Positions 18,723-27,180 of a stretch of 64,000 nucleotides of DNA are shown here, piece by piece (the stretch's first letter is position 1; each line of letters opens with the position of its first letter). The stretch is from an uncultured Massilimicrobiota sp. (GTDB taxonomy: Bacteria > Bacillota_I > Bacilli_A > Erysipelotrichales > Coprobacillaceae): NCBI GenBank assembly GCA_944325245.1, contig CALUZM010000005.1, forward strand, positions 1-64,000. Direction: 5' to 3'. Below the pieces are notes generated by a model that was given only the letters and a program-made list of their open reading frames with translations, searched no databases and was not told where the DNA came from. Made by a program: the position numbers and the translations under genes.

Positions 18723-19229
18723 GTGTCGGTATTAAGAAATTTTGAATATTATAAAGAAGAAATAGAATTAGCACTGATTCAAAATGCTGGTGTAGAAATT
18801 GAGCTTTATTCCATTGTAGCAAGTATGATAAGAGAATCACAAAATACATCTCCATTATCTATACGAGATGTATCTGCAAGGAGAAAAAGTGATATTTCAA
18901 TGAAGTTTTATGGGCAAGCAGGTTTCCCGGATTTTGTTGTATTGGCAAGAGAAAAGGACAGTAATGCGAAGCTATATGGATGTATTGAAGTAAAAATGCC
19001 AATAGTTTCACTTGATGGAAATGATGAACAGTTAAATGGACATATTCAATCGTTTAAAAAGGTTCTTTATACAAATGGAATCAGATGGATATTTTTTGAG
19101 AATGATATAAAAAATGTTCTTTTTGATATTGAACTTGGAGATATAAATAAGAGTCAAATTCTTTGGAAATCACAGAAATATTGGGATGATTTATTACGAT
19201 GTATATATCAAATCAAATGGGATTTATAA
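18723..19229 (+). CDS. Orphan PD-(D/E)XK nuclease-like protein
   Basis: 168 residues with a GTG start at 18723 and GGAGAGG upstream. The core FPDFVVLA ... YGCIEVKMP gives the PD and ExK residues of the PD-(D/E)XK nuclease fold, like the N-terminal domain of type I/ISP restriction enzymes (HsdR_N type), but no methylase, helicase or specificity gene is next to it. The protein is short and ends with an acidic/aromatic region. It could be a remnant of a larger enzyme or a stand-alone nuclease; catalytic residues look intact. Function not assigned. Confidence 0.55.
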   Translation: MSVLRNFEYYKEEIELALIQNAGVEIELYSIVASMIRESQNTSPLSIRDVSARRKSDISMKFYGQAGFPDFVVLAREKDSNAKLYGCIEVKMPIVSLDGNDEQLNGHIQSFKKVLYTNGIRWIFFENDIKNVLFDIELGDINKSQILWKSQKYWDDLLRCIYQIKWDL

Positions 19230-19260
19230 AAGATAGTAGAAATAAAAAACGCCAATATAA

Positions 19261-19289
19261 AAAAGCAATGATTTTTTGTCATTGCTTTT
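19261..19289. terminator. Bidirectional terminator between the nuclease-like gene and ispG
   Basis: AAAAGCAATGA pairs with TCATTGCTTTT around a T6G loop; the ispG stop codon lies inside the right arm. Confidence 0.85.
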
Positions 19290-20340
19290 CTATCATTTTG
19301 AGTATTTCATCTTTTAAGACTTGGACCATGTCTTCTTGTTTGACTTTTTTTATAACTTCACCTTTTTTAATCAATAAACCTTCTTTAACACCACCGGCAA
19401 TACCAATATCAGCATGTTTTGCTTCACCAGGGCCATTGACTGCACATCCCATGATGGCGACTGTGATATCAGCATGGATAGTATTCAAGAAATCTTCAAT
19501 CTCATTTGCGACTGGAATCAAATCATATTGAATACGACCACAAGTTGGACATGATACCAAAGTTGGAACATGATCAATCAGTTCTAATTCTTTTAATAAT
19601 GTTTTCGCAACTTTGATTTCTTCTACAGGATCAGCACTTAAAGAGACACGAATCGTATTACCAATACCCTGATATAACAATGTACCAATACCTAAACTTG
19701 ATTTGATCGTTCCACCAAGTTTTGTTCCTGCTTCAGTTACACCAATATGTAAAGGACAATCAAAAGTCTGACTGGCAAGAGTATAGGCTTCAATTGTTAA
19801 TAAGGTATTAGAAGATTTTAATGAAATGGCATAATCATGAAAATCTAAAGATTCTAAAATATCAACATGTTTTTGTGCGCTTTCTATCATGCCTTGGGCT
19901 GTTGGTTTCCCATACTTTTCTAAGATATCTTTTTCTAATGAACCACCATTCACACCAATACGAATAGGAATATGTTTATCTTGACATGCTTTCACAACAG
20001 CTTTGACTTTATCCATAGAACCAATGTTTCCAGGATTAATACGAATTTTATCAATACCATTTTCAATAGCTAATAAAGCTAAGCGATAATCAAAATGAAT
20101 ATCAGCAATTAAAGGAATATGAATTTGCTTTTTGATATCTGCAATCGCAAAAGCATCTTCTTTATCAAAGATAGCAACTCTCACCATTTCACAACCTGCT
20201 TTTTCCAATTCATGAATCTGTTGCACAGTTGCTTTTACATCTTTTGTTTTGGTATTACACATAGATTGAATGATGACATGATTATTGCCACCCATTGTTA
20301 AATTTCCAATTTTGAAAGATCTTGTTTGTGTTCTTAACAT
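19279..20340 (-). CDS. ispG: 4-hydroxy-3-methylbut-2-en-1-yl diphosphate synthase
   Basis: 353 residues of the short bacterial GcpE type; converts MEcPP to HMBPP in the DXP pathway, feeding IspH. The TIM-barrel part carries the substrate residues ([29 protein letters not shown]). The 4Fe-4S ligands are C264 and C267 (SCPTCGR) and C299 ([10 protein letters not shown]), with Glu306. CGAGGTT is the ribosome binding site. Monocistronic. Confidence 0.97.
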   Translation of the reverse strand: MLRTQTRSFKIGNLTMGGNNHVIIQSMCNTKTKDVKATVQQIHELEKAGCEMVRVAIFDKEDAFAIADIKKQIHIPLIADIHFDYRLALLAIENGIDKIRINPGNIGSMDKVKAVVKACQDKHIPIRIGVNGGSLEKDILEKYGKPTAQGMIESAQKHVDILESLDFHDYAISLKSSNTLLTIEAYTLASQTFDCPLHIGVTEAGTKLGGTIKSSLGIGTLLYQGIGNTIRVSLSADPVEEIKVAKTLLKELELIDHVPTLVSCPTCGRIQYDLIPVANEIEDFLNTIHADITVAIMGCAVNGPGEAKHADIGIAGGVKEGLLIKKGEVIKKVKQEDMVQVLKDEILKMIEKQ

Positions 20341-20513
20341 AATATAACCTCGTTTCTGTTTTCATTATACACGAAGTCATTCAAAAAAGAAATCCATTCT
20401 ATACTAAAGAAAAATCATTCTATTAAAGAAATGCTATTCAATATAGAGATTTATAATCTCCAAGTCATTGAATAAGAATCGTCATATTGTCATATATATA
20501 AATGGTGATATGT

Positions 20514-21014
20514 ATGATATTGATTATATCCAGTTTAGAATTTTTACTGGGAACAGCTTTACATTTTCTTTATGATCTTTTCCCTTATCCCATCATATCT
20601 CTTTTTGCATCTACAAATGAAAGTGTTTTTGAGCATTTAAAATTATTGGTTTATCCTATGCTTATAGGATATCTTGTCATTTATCTTATTAAAAAGAAAG
20701 AGATAAGAAAATATAGACAAGCTATGTTATGGGGAATTGTCAGTGGTTTGTTAAGTTTATTGTTTATCTATTATTTTGTCCGTTATGGTCTAGGTATAGA
20801 AAGTTTGATTTTTGATATTGTTTTGTTATGGATGGCATTGTTTATAGGAAATTCTATATCTTTACATTTCTATTGTTATAGTAAATCATCTTTTCCTATA
20901 TTAGAAACGATATGTCTTATCATGATTGTGATGATTATGATCATTGGAACATTATATCCTCCTCAAGTTCCATTGTTTCAAGAAGAAAAAGTGACAGTGA
21001 GGTTGTTTCAATAA
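20514..21014 (+). CDS. DUF6512-like membrane protein
   Basis: 166 residues from ATG 20514, which has GGTGAT just upstream; an ATG at 20502 adds four residues but lacks a ribosome binding site. Five hydrophobic segments. The segment GTALHFLYDLFPYPIISLFASTNESVFEHLKLLVYPMLI matches the DUF6512 pattern of a conserved HFxY then NESxxEHLKL block. Function unknown. A weak hairpin with T-rich tail follows at 21059-21086. Confidence 0.65.
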   Translation: MILIISSLEFLLGTALHFLYDLFPYPIISLFASTNESVFEHLKLLVYPMLIGYLVIYLIKKKEIRKYRQAMLWGIVSGLLSLLFIYYFVRYGLGIESLIFDIVLLWMALFIGNSISLHFYCYSKSSFPILETICLIMIVMIMIIGTLYPPQVPLFQEEKVTVRLFQ

Positions 21015-21171
21015 CATTTTGAAAACTATATAAAAATAGTGAGATAACAGAAGGACTGTCATCTCAAAATAGATGAGTTTTGTTTTATGATTTGAGGGAT
21101 ATTCATCATCATTGTTGAGGAGTACTCATGTTTCTTGAAAATTGAAAAATAGAATCAATAAGATTTGATAT

Positions 21172-21780
21172 TTATCCAAAAAATAATATAAAAAGAGCAT
21201 AGATTTCAATAAGATAACCTAAAACACGAGCAAGTTTCTTACTTTTGAGATATCCTAGTTTTTGATATGTTTCTGGTGTACAGAATGGAAATAAAATCAT
21301 TGTCATACCTAGGCATAACATTCCTGCTCCTGTCAAATAGTTTTTTTGAAATGGTAAATTGGGAAAAGCGCTGACAAATAAAAGGATAACAGATAAAGCT
21401 ATTCCAAGATAAAACCATTTTAATTGTTTTTGAATTTTTTCTAAAGCCATATCATGAGATAATTGACATTTTAAAGAACAATAAGCCTTTGACTGTGTTT
21501 GATCTAGAAAATATTGAGCTTTTTGTCCACAATAACTACATTTGATATGCTGATTAGTAATCGGAATAGTCTTAGAAATCGTTTCTTTTGTATGAGTTAA
21601 TTCGGATAAACTGATTTGAAATAAATCAGCTAGTTCAATAAGATTCTTCGTTGTTGGTTCACTTTGATTTCTTTCCCATTTTGAAACTGCCTGTCTACTT
21701 ACACCAAGTTTTTCAGCAATATACTCTTGTGATAGTTTCAGTTTCTGTCTTTCATTTTTAATATTTTCGCCTAATGACAT
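21172..21780 (-). CDS. Membrane-anchored XRE-family HTH regulator with a zinc ribbon
   Basis: 202 residues from the ATG at 21780, chosen because AAAGGAGGA lies seven bases upstream; the frame extends further 5' without support. The HTH (residues 6-60) has the recognition helix VSRQAVSKWE, almost the same as in the regulator at 13876. It is followed by a CxxC...CxxxC ribbon (CSYCG and YCSLKC) and two to three hydrophobic segments near the C terminus. An operator matching copy 1 lies upstream. It probably binds its own promoter and that of the first regulator. Confidence 0.85.
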   Translation of the reverse strand: MSLGENIKNERQKLKLSQEYIAEKLGVSRQAVSKWERNQSEPTTKNLIELADLFQISLSELTHTKETISKTIPITNQHIKCSYCGQKAQYFLDQTQSKAYCSLKCQLSHDMALEKIQKQLKWFYLGIALSVILLFVSAFPNLPFQKNYLTGAGMLCLGMTMILFPFCTPETYQKLGYLKSKKLARVLGYLIEIYALFILFFG

Positions 21781-21812
21781 ATTGTAGTCCTCCTTTGATT
21801 TTATTATATCAA

Positions 21813-21835
21813 ATTGTAGAAAAGAAGCTACCAAC
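21813..21835. promoter_or_regulatory. Operator ATTGTAGAA-N6-CTACCAAC, copy 2
   Basis: Identical conserved bases and N6 spacing to the site at 14539-14561. On the minus strand the site ends four bases before a TATAAT that serves the HTH gene at 21172-21780. Confidence 0.7.
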
Positions 21836-21881
21836 CCCTTGTCAACTATTGGTTTCCCTGTCATGAAATATTCTTTGAAAC

Positions 21882-21908
21882 AAAAAGCACTTCGTCTTGA
21901 AGTGCTTT
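21882..21908 (-). terminator. Terminator of the HTH-pepF operon
   Basis: AAAGCACTTC and GAAGTGCTTT pair over 10 bp with a 5-base loop; on the minus strand a TTTTTG run follows. It overlaps the pepF stop codon. Confidence 0.85.
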
Positions 21909-23682
21909 AAATGTCTTTGATGATGTCTTCAAATTCATTTAAGATTGTTTCAAAATAATGGAAAGCATCATCATATAATTGATCTTCTAAAGGATTGACT
22001 AAAGCATCTTTTAAGAGGTCAACAGGATCTTTGCTGCCACCTGATTTTAAGAAGTTGAGATAAGCTTCTTTTTGTTTTACATCACCTTTAAGTAATCGTG
22101 AAACAATGGCTAATGCAACAGTCATTCCTAGAGTGTATTTATAAACATAATAGTTATAGTAGAAATGTGGAATATAATAACAAGAATATCCAACATATTT
22201 ATCCATAGTAATATCTGGACCATAATATTCAGCATTTTTTGTATAATAGAGATCTGTAATCATTTGTGATGACATTGGTTTTCCTTCTTGAGCCCATGTG
22301 TGTAAAATATGTTCAAAATCAGCATACATAGGTTGTCTAAAAATAAGACCAACACAATTTTCTAAAAGCTCATATAAGAAATAGGCTTTTTCCTTTTTGC
22401 TGGTAGCATGTTCTAACATGTAATTAATGAGTAATGTTTCATTTACTGTTGAAGCGACCTCAGCCACAAAGATACGATAATCACAATTCACTGGTGATTG
22501 ATAATGACAAGATAAGTATGTGTGTGCACTATGTCCGAGTTCATGAATCATTGTAGAAAGTGAATTATAATCACCGATGAAGTTCATTAAAATATATGGA
22601 TTTGTATCATAACATCCACTTGAATAAGCACCAATACGTTTACCAGCATGAGGATAATAATCAATCCATCTTTCATCTTTGGCTTTTTTGATAATATCAA
22701 CATATTCATCACCAAAAATTTGTACAACATCTAAAATAATATCAAAACATTCTTCTATTGTATATTTTTTTGTTTGATATTTGACTAAAGGAATATTTAA
22801 ATCATAATTATACATTGTATCAAGATTTAAAATCTTTTTCTTTAAAGCATTATAACGATGAAATAATGGTCGATATTGTTGATTGGCTTTTTCTAGAATT
22901 TTGAAGAATAAAGATGTTGGGACATTATCATCAAAAAGACTAGCTTCTAATGGTCCTTCAAAGTTTTTGACATCAGCATAGAAAGCATCTTTTTTCATAA
23001 CTCCTGATAATGTTGCGGCATAAACATTTTCAAATTTCTTATATTCTTTAAAAAAGTTGTGATAGGCTTCTTTTCTGACTTGAGGATCTGTATTCTTTAA
23101 AAATTCAGTCAATGTTGCACTGTTTAAGAATTTTTCTTCTCCATTGATATGCACAGGATCATAATCTAATCTCAATGCATCAAAAACTTGTGAAGAGACA
23201 TCAGCGATTGTAGATGTTTTAGAAATGAGTGTTTCTAGTTCTTGAGATAAGACATGTTTCTTTTGTCTTAAAACTTCCTGTAAACTATAACGATAATCTT
23301 TCAATCTCTCATCTTGAAGATATTGAGAAACTTGATCGCTATGATCAATCATCATCACAGTATAGAAATCTAATGATGCAGACACCTGATCATAGAATGA
23401 AAGAATTGCAGCATACATTGTCTGATATTCCTGATTATTTGGTTCAACATCACAATGTAAATGCGCAAAACAATGTAATTTTTGAATATAACGAGATAAC
23501 ATCGTTTCATCTTGATGAAATTTTAAGAATTGATCAACATTATCTAAAAAAGAATCTTTTTGTTGAAGCAAAGATGATAATAAATCTTTCGCTTTTTCTA
23601 AATCAGCATAGAATTCCTGATGATTAGCATAAATACGAGATAAATCCCATGTATCTTTTATTGCAATACTTTTACGTTCCAT
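21907..23682 (-). CDS. pepF: Oligoendopeptidase F (M3 family)
   Basis: 591 residues from the ATG at 23682 (AAAGGAGGT four bases upstream; the frame extends 28 codons further without support). Zinc metallopeptidase that cleaves peptides of moderate length in the cytosol. The zinc motif is HELGH (H380, E381, H384), with a downstream Glu in VAEVASTVNE, and the C-terminal YYNYYVYKYTLGM block is typical of PepF. It follows the small HTH gene by 49 bp with no terminator, so it is probably in the same operon and under its control. Confidence 0.93.
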   Translation of the reverse strand: MERKSIAIKDTWDLSRIYANHQEFYADLEKAKDLLSSLLQQKDSFLDNVDQFLKFHQDETMLSRYIQKLHCFAHLHCDVEPNNQEYQTMYAAILSFYDQVSASLDFYTVMMIDHSDQVSQYLQDERLKDYRYSLQEVLRQKKHVLSQELETLISKTSTIADVSSQVFDALRLDYDPVHINGEEKFLNSATLTEFLKNTDPQVRKEAYHNFFKEYKKFENVYAATLSGVMKKDAFYADVKNFEGPLEASLFDDNVPTSLFFKILEKANQQYRPLFHRYNALKKKILNLDTMYNYDLNIPLVKYQTKKYTIEECFDIILDVVQIFGDEYVDIIKKAKDERWIDYYPHAGKRIGAYSSGCYDTNPYILMNFIGDYNSLSTMIHELGHSAHTYLSCHYQSPVNCDYRIFVAEVASTVNETLLINYMLEHATSKKEKAYFLYELLENCVGLIFRQPMYADFEHILHTWAQEGKPMSSQMITDLYYTKNAEYYGPDITMDKYVGYSCYYIPHFYYNYYVYKYTLGMTVALAIVSRLLKGDVKQKEAYLNFLKSGGSKDPVDLLKDALVNPLEDQLYDDAFHYFETILNEFEDIIKDI

Positions 23683-23731
23683 ATATACCTCCTTTTGCAT
23701 ATATCCATGATAATCCTCTGACTTATGAAAG

Positions 23732-23950
23732 TCAAATAGATACATCAAAATAAAAGATCTCTTCAAATTTCTTATCTAATGCAATACATAAAATTAAGGC
23801 TAGCTTAGCCGTTGGATTAAATTGTCCATTTTCAATAGAGGAAATTGTTTGCCTTGATACACCTACCATATTAGCCAGTTCTATTTGTGAGAGGCCTTTT
23901 TCATTTCTAATTTCTTTTAAATGATTTTTCAGTATTAATTGATTGTTCAT
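23732..23950 (-). CDS. Small XRE-family HTH repressor
   Basis: 72 residues, almost entirely an HTH domain (LKEIRNEKGLSQIELANMVGVSRQTISSIENG). This compact type usually acts as a dimer on its own promoter. It follows two DUF6442-like membrane genes and precedes pepF. The operon promoter has paired palindromic sites (24610-24629 and 24653-24678), the likely targets. Ribosome binding is weak (TAGGTT), perhaps to keep levels low. A small TGACTT/AAGTCA hairpin lies just after its stop. Confidence 0.88.
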   Translation of the reverse strand: MNNQLILKNHLKEIRNEKGLSQIELANMVGVSRQTISSIENGQFNPTAKLALILCIALDKKFEEIFYFDVSI

Positions 23951-23953
23951 ATA

Positions 23954-24271
23954 TTAACCTATTAAAATCATCATATATCGATAACCATAAAATAAAAAGA
24001 TAAAAAACCAGCATAAAGCTAAGACTATATAAAAACGTGATTTTTCAATGTATCCTTTCATGCCATAAGTTATCGAAGCCATAGGTAAAATAAGAATAAA
24101 AATAGTATAAAATACGGTTGGTGTATCTTGTAGCTCAATTGAAAAGAATATGAGAAAAATAGATAAGATGGTTGTTGCTATATAACCTTTTGTGAGTGCT
24201 TTTCTTTGATTGATTAATAATCTTTCATCTTTTTCTTTTTGATATATTGAAAGAATTTTTTCTTTGTTCAT
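23954..24271 (-). CDS. DUF6442-like membrane protein, copy B
   Basis: 105 residues from the ATG at 24271 (AGGTGAT upstream; earlier GTG/ATG codons overlap that site). It starts MNKEKIL, like copy A, then a charged stretch and three hydrophobic segments. The two share order and length, suggesting a tandem duplication followed by divergence. Operon partner of an HTH repressor; function unknown. Confidence 0.65.
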   Translation of the reverse strand: MNKEKILSIYQKEKDERLLINQRKALTKGYIATTILSIFLIFFSIELQDTPTVFYTIFILILPMASITYGMKGYIEKSRFYIVLALCWFFIFLFYGYRYMMILIG

Positions 24272-24280
24272 AAACATCAC

Positions 24281-24598
24281 CTACCACATAAAAATCCATA
24301 AACGACTTATACTGTAAAAGAAAAGGCAAAGCAATAAAAGAGCGAGTATGAGATATCTATAGAAACGCATATAATAAAAGTAAGCAAAGCTGTAAACAAT
24401 TAAAAAAGTTAATAATAATGTCGAGCTGGTCAAAAAGATCTCATCTGAAAACGGACTAAAAAATGAAAGAGTCATCATACATATGCATAAAAAGGTAAAA
24501 GTTCCCATAAGAAAAGGAATAGTTTTGAATGTTAGAAAATGGTTATATTCCTGATGTTGTTGTTGACGACTTCTTTTTAAAATATCTTCTTTGTTCAT
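24281..24598 (-). CDS. DUF6442-like membrane protein, copy A
   Basis: 105 residues, first gene of the operon, with GAGGTGAT before the ATG. It starts MNKEDILKRSRQQ, a pattern of the DUF6442 family, followed by three hydrophobic segments. The gene lies 35 bp from the -10 of a consensus promoter, with operators on both sides of that promoter. Confidence 0.65.
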   Translation of the reverse strand: MNKEDILKRSRQQQHQEYNHFLTFKTIPFLMGTFTFLCICMMTLSFFSPFSDEIFLTSSTLLLTFLIVYSFAYFYYMRFYRYLILALLLLCLFFYSISRLWIFMW

Positions 24599-24609
24599 TG
24601 TATCACCTC

Positions 24610-24629
24610 ATGTCAAGTTTTCTTTACAC
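24610..24629. promoter_or_regulatory. Operator O2 of the HTH operon
   Basis: ATGTCAAG-TTTT-CTTTACAC: the left half matches O1 exactly, the right half is degenerate. It lies between the -10 and the first start codon, centred 46 bp from O1. Confidence 0.7.
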
Positions 24630-24633
24630 TTTC

Positions 24634-24662
24634 ATTATAGAATGATACAAAATATATGTCAA
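24634..24662 (-). promoter_or_regulatory. Consensus promoter of the DUF6442-HTH-pepF operon
   Basis: On the minus strand TTGACA (24662-24657) and TATAAT (24639-24634) are separated by 17 bp, a full consensus match. The -35 is embedded in operator O1. Confidence 0.88.
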
Positions 24663-24678
24663 GAAAACTTGACATATA
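24653..24678. promoter_or_regulatory. Operator O1 of the HTH operon
   Basis: A perfect inverted repeat with 11-bp arms (TATATGTCAAG and CTTGACATATA) around AAAA, overlapping the -35. Binding here would block RNA polymerase. Confidence 0.8.
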
Positions 24679-24683
24679 AGATA

Positions 24684-24718
24684 AATAAAAAACCCTATCT
24701 CATTAAGCGATAGAGTTT
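24684..24718 (-). terminator. Terminator of rpsT
   Basis: AAACCCTATC (24690-24699) pairs with GATAGAGTTT (24709-24718); on the minus strand a T6 run follows. The rpsT stop lies in the loop. Confidence 0.88.
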
Positions 24719-24966
24719 ACTAATTTTGCTAATTTAGATTTTTGTCTGCTAGCATAGTTTTTATGATGAATTCCTTTGCTAACTGAAGCATCTAATTTAG
24801 ATGCAGCTACGTTGTATGCAGCAACTGCAGCTTCTTTATTTCCAGCTTCAACTTCAGCTCTTACTTTTTTAATTGCTGTTTTTAAAGCACTTTTATAAGA
24901 ATTGTTGATTAAACGTTTTTTGTCATCGTTTTTATAACGTTTGATTTGTTGTTTCATGTTTGCCAT
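24703..24966 (-). CDS. rpsT: Ribosomal protein S20
   Basis: 87 residues, the usual size. Primary 16S rRNA-binding protein of the small subunit. It shows the S20 pattern of basic helices (IKRYKNDDKKRLINNSYKS, LKTAIKKVRAEVEAGNKE) and the C-terminal KGIHHKNYASRQKSKLAKLV. GAGGTG precedes the ATG. A promoter with TTGCAT (25030-25025) and TAGAAT (25007-25002), 17-bp spacer, lies upstream on the minus strand. Divergent from gpr, as in many Firmicutes. Confidence 0.97.
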   Translation of the reverse strand: MANMKQQIKRYKNDDKKRLINNSYKSALKTAIKKVRAEVEAGNKEAAVAAYNVAASKLDASVSKGIHHKNYASRQKSKLAKLVNSIA

Positions 24967-25001
24967 TGTATTTCACCTCGCTTCTTTTCTTTCGCCATGT
25001 T

Positions 25002-25030
25002 ATTCTATCAAAAATAGATGATAAATGCAA
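25002..25030 (-). promoter_or_regulatory. rpsT promoter
   Basis: Minus-strand TTGCAT and TAGAAT with a 17-bp spacer, 36 bp before the rpsT start. Confidence 0.65.
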
Positions 25031-25090
25031 TGTTTTATTGATAAATGATTATATTTTTTTATTTTTGGTAATGCTTATTATGGTGAGAAT

Positions 25091-26059
25091 ATGAGTAAAT
25101 ATTATACACGCAGTGACTTGGCTATTGAATCACTGAGCTATGCAACGAAAGATAAAGATTATAAGCATCAAAGAAAAGAAGATGGATTGGTCGCTATTGA
25201 AACATTTGATATTTTACAAACAAGTGAGTATTATCCCCATGAGGTTGGAAGATATATCGAAATCAGTTTTCCTGATTATCAGGAGCTTGAGAAGATTTCT
25301 TATCATTTTCAAAAGCAACTTTCTTCATTGATTAAAGAAAAAACACAAAAGCTTGATCCTCAGATATTGATTATTGGACTAGGTAATCATACTCTCACAA
25401 GTGATGCGATAGGACCACGTACCGTCTTTCAAATTCGTGCAACTCATCATTATCCAATTGAAGAACGCCATCGTCATCAATATTATGATGTGATGTGCAT
25501 TGCACCAGGAGTGATGGCTCATACAGGTATGGAAACAGCAGATCTTTTATTGGCTCTGGTTCAGGAGTTTCAGCCAGATTTGATTATTGCGATTGATGCA
25601 TTATGTGCGCAAAGTTATGAAAAAATATGTCGTGTCATTCAGATGAATACAGTCGGTATTTATCCTGGTAGTGGTATAGGCAATCATCGAAAAAGTATCA
25701 GTGAATTGACAATGGGAGTTCCTGTTCTTGCTATTGGCGTACCAACTGTTATTCATGTTTCTAGTTTGGTGAGTGATGTTTATAATTTATTGGAGGGTTA
25801 TTTTAAGGAGTCACTTGATCCTTCTTCGGCATTGAAGGTAGGAAAACGTAAACGTTATGAAGGAAAATTAAATGAGGTTCAAAGACGCTTGATTTTAGGA
25901 GAAATAGGTCAGTTAAGTGAACAGAAAAGAATACAATTATTAAATGAGGTTTTAAATCCTATTGAAAGTCAGTTTGTTATGAGTGATAAGCAGATAGATT
26001 TTGATATTGAAATGTTATCAAAGCTGTTATCATCGAGTATAAATAGTTTAACTTATTAA
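25091..26059 (+). CDS. gpr: Germination protease (spore protease)
   Basis: 322 residues. GPR degrades small acid-soluble proteins on germination after self-processing of its propeptide. Family blocks: IIGLGNHTLTSDAIGPRTV, APGVMAHTGMET, IAIDALCAQS and GIYPGSGIGNHRKSISE. The catalytic aspartates of the family lie in SDAIGP and IDALCA. The N-terminal YYTRSDLAIE block corresponds to the propeptide region with its conserved TDLA. The gene is followed by a terminator and spoIIP, the common gpr-spoIIP order; direct evidence that the organism has a sporulation programme. Confidence 0.93.
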   Translation: MSKYYTRSDLAIESLSYATKDKDYKHQRKEDGLVAIETFDILQTSEYYPHEVGRYIEISFPDYQELEKISYHFQKQLSSLIKEKTQKLDPQILIIGLGNHTLTSDAIGPRTVFQIRATHHYPIEERHRHQYYDVMCIAPGVMAHTGMETADLLLALVQEFQPDLIIAIDALCAQSYEKICRVIQMNTVGIYPGSGIGNHRKSISELTMGVPVLAIGVPTVIHVSSLVSDVYNLLEGYFKESLDPSSALKVGKRKRYEGKLNEVQRRLILGEIGQLSEQKRIQLLNEVLNPIESQFVMSDKQIDFDIEMLSKLLSSSINSLTY

Positions 26060-26085
26060 GAAATTCATTTGTGAATTTCTTTTTT
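26058..26085 (+). terminator. Terminator after gpr
   Basis: GAAATTCA and TGAATTTC pair around TTTG, followed by T6; it overlaps the gpr stop. spoIIP therefore probably has its own promoter. Confidence 0.88.
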
Positions 26086-26145
26086 AGTACTAAAACTGGC
26101 TTTTTTTGCATATATTTCATTGTATAGTTATAGGGGGAAGGTTCA

Positions 26146-26856
26146 ATGAATAAAAATTTTAAAATTATATTGAAGATTGTGGTGGTCATTGTTATTTTAT
26201 TTAATCTTCCTTTTCAAAATATTTATAGTGAAAGTGTTGAAAATGTTGTTTCTACGTTATCTACTGATCGTGTAAAGCAGCAATCTAATGGAAAATCTAT
26301 CTATATCTATAACACCCATCAGGGTGAAGAATATGCCACCAAATCAGTCAAGGAAGGAAGTCGTTATTTGATGCAATTGTTGGAAAATAAGGGATATGAA
26401 GTGGATTATGAAACAACGGATTTTGAATTGTATAAGACAAAAAATCATATTGATTATGCGAAATCTTATACTGTTTCTCAAAAGTATTTATCACAGGCTG
26501 TTGAAAAACATGGGGAATATGATTTGGTGATTGATTTTCATAGGGATTCCATTAAAAAGAGTTTATCGACTATCAGTGTTGATTCTAAAAATTATGCAAA
26601 ACTTATGTTTGTTGTGGGGAAGGGTAGTCGTAATTATAGTGCTGTGAATGAACGCTGTGAAAAGTTATCAGATATGTTAAATCAGAAAATTCCTAAAATT
26701 TGTCGAGGCGTTTATGTCAAACAGAGTCATTATAATCAAGGTGTGACAGATAATATGATGCTTATTGAAGTGGGAGCGAATCAAAACACATATGAAGAAG
26801 TTCAAAACTCATTAAATATTTTAGCTTTGGTATTAGATGAATATTTGAGTGCATGA
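26146..26856 (+). CDS. spoIIP: Stage II sporulation protein P
   Basis: 236 residues with an N-terminal membrane anchor (residues 7-25). SpoIIP is a peptidoglycan amidase/endopeptidase of the DMP engulfment complex, acting on the septal wall. The motif IYIYNTHQGEEY carries the His-Glu zinc site, and LVIDFHRDSIK and LIEVGANQNT carry the other ligands. It is shorter than Bacillus SpoIIP (~400 residues), lacking most of the N-terminal extension. GGGGGAAGG precedes the ATG. It overlaps the next small gene by 4 bp (ATGA). Confidence 0.92.
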   Translation: MNKNFKIILKIVVVIVILFNLPFQNIYSESVENVVSTLSTDRVKQQSNGKSIYIYNTHQGEEYATKSVKEGSRYLMQLLENKGYEVDYETTDFELYKTKNHIDYAKSYTVSQKYLSQAVEKHGEYDLVIDFHRDSIKKSLSTISVDSKNYAKLMFVVGKGSRNYSAVNERCEKLSDMLNQKIPKICRGVYVKQSHYNQGVTDNMMLIEVGANQNTYEEVQNSLNILALVLDEYLSA

Positions 26857-27134
26857 AGCAATTTTGGATTGATCTATGCTTTGTTTTGCTTCTGATATGT
26901 GTTGTTAGTCTTTTCTTTGGTCAGAATCAAGTTTCTGAAACTTTATTTGAAAGACAGATTAATCAGTTTGAAGAAGATATTTCTTCACAAAAAGAAGTTC
27001 AATCTGCAATCACATTGCAGGACACCTCTGATAATCAGGTTGGAACTTTTATGAAGAGTGTCAGTCAGTTTTGTATTACCATTATAGAATTTATTGCGAA
27101 AATATTTTCTGATTTTGTGAGTTTGTTTATATAG
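26853..27134 (+). CDS. Small membrane protein coupled to spoIIP
   Basis: 93 residues, translationally coupled to spoIIP by an ATGA overlap. One N-terminal membrane segment (IDLCFVLLLICVVSLFF), a polar acidic middle (residues 30-68), and a hydrophobic C-terminal stretch (FCITIIEFIAKIFSDFVSLFI). Not recognised; the position suggests a role in engulfment or septal-wall remodelling. Confidence 0.65.
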   Translation: MKQFWIDLCFVLLLICVVSLFFGQNQVSETLFERQINQFEEDISSQKEVQSAITLQDTSDNQVGTFMKSVSQFCITIIEFIAKIFSDFVSLFI

Positions 27135-27141
27135 TTAAAAA

Positions 27142-27180
27142 CGTCGATAGAGTCTTAAAAACTTTATCGACGCATTTTTA
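27142..27180. terminator. Bidirectional terminator of the spoIIP unit and the uridine-kinase-like gene
   Basis: CGTCGATAGAGT (27142-27153) pairs with ACTTTATCGACG (27161-27172) with one wobble pair; T-runs follow on both strands. Confidence 0.88.

Noticed and set aside
19199-19531. Plus-strand open frame opposite the end of ispG
   Set aside because: Antisense to a conserved catalytic part of ispG and without a ribosome binding site or recognisable sequence.
23229-23627. Plus-strand open frame opposite pepF
   Set aside because: Antisense within a conserved metallopeptidase, no start signal.
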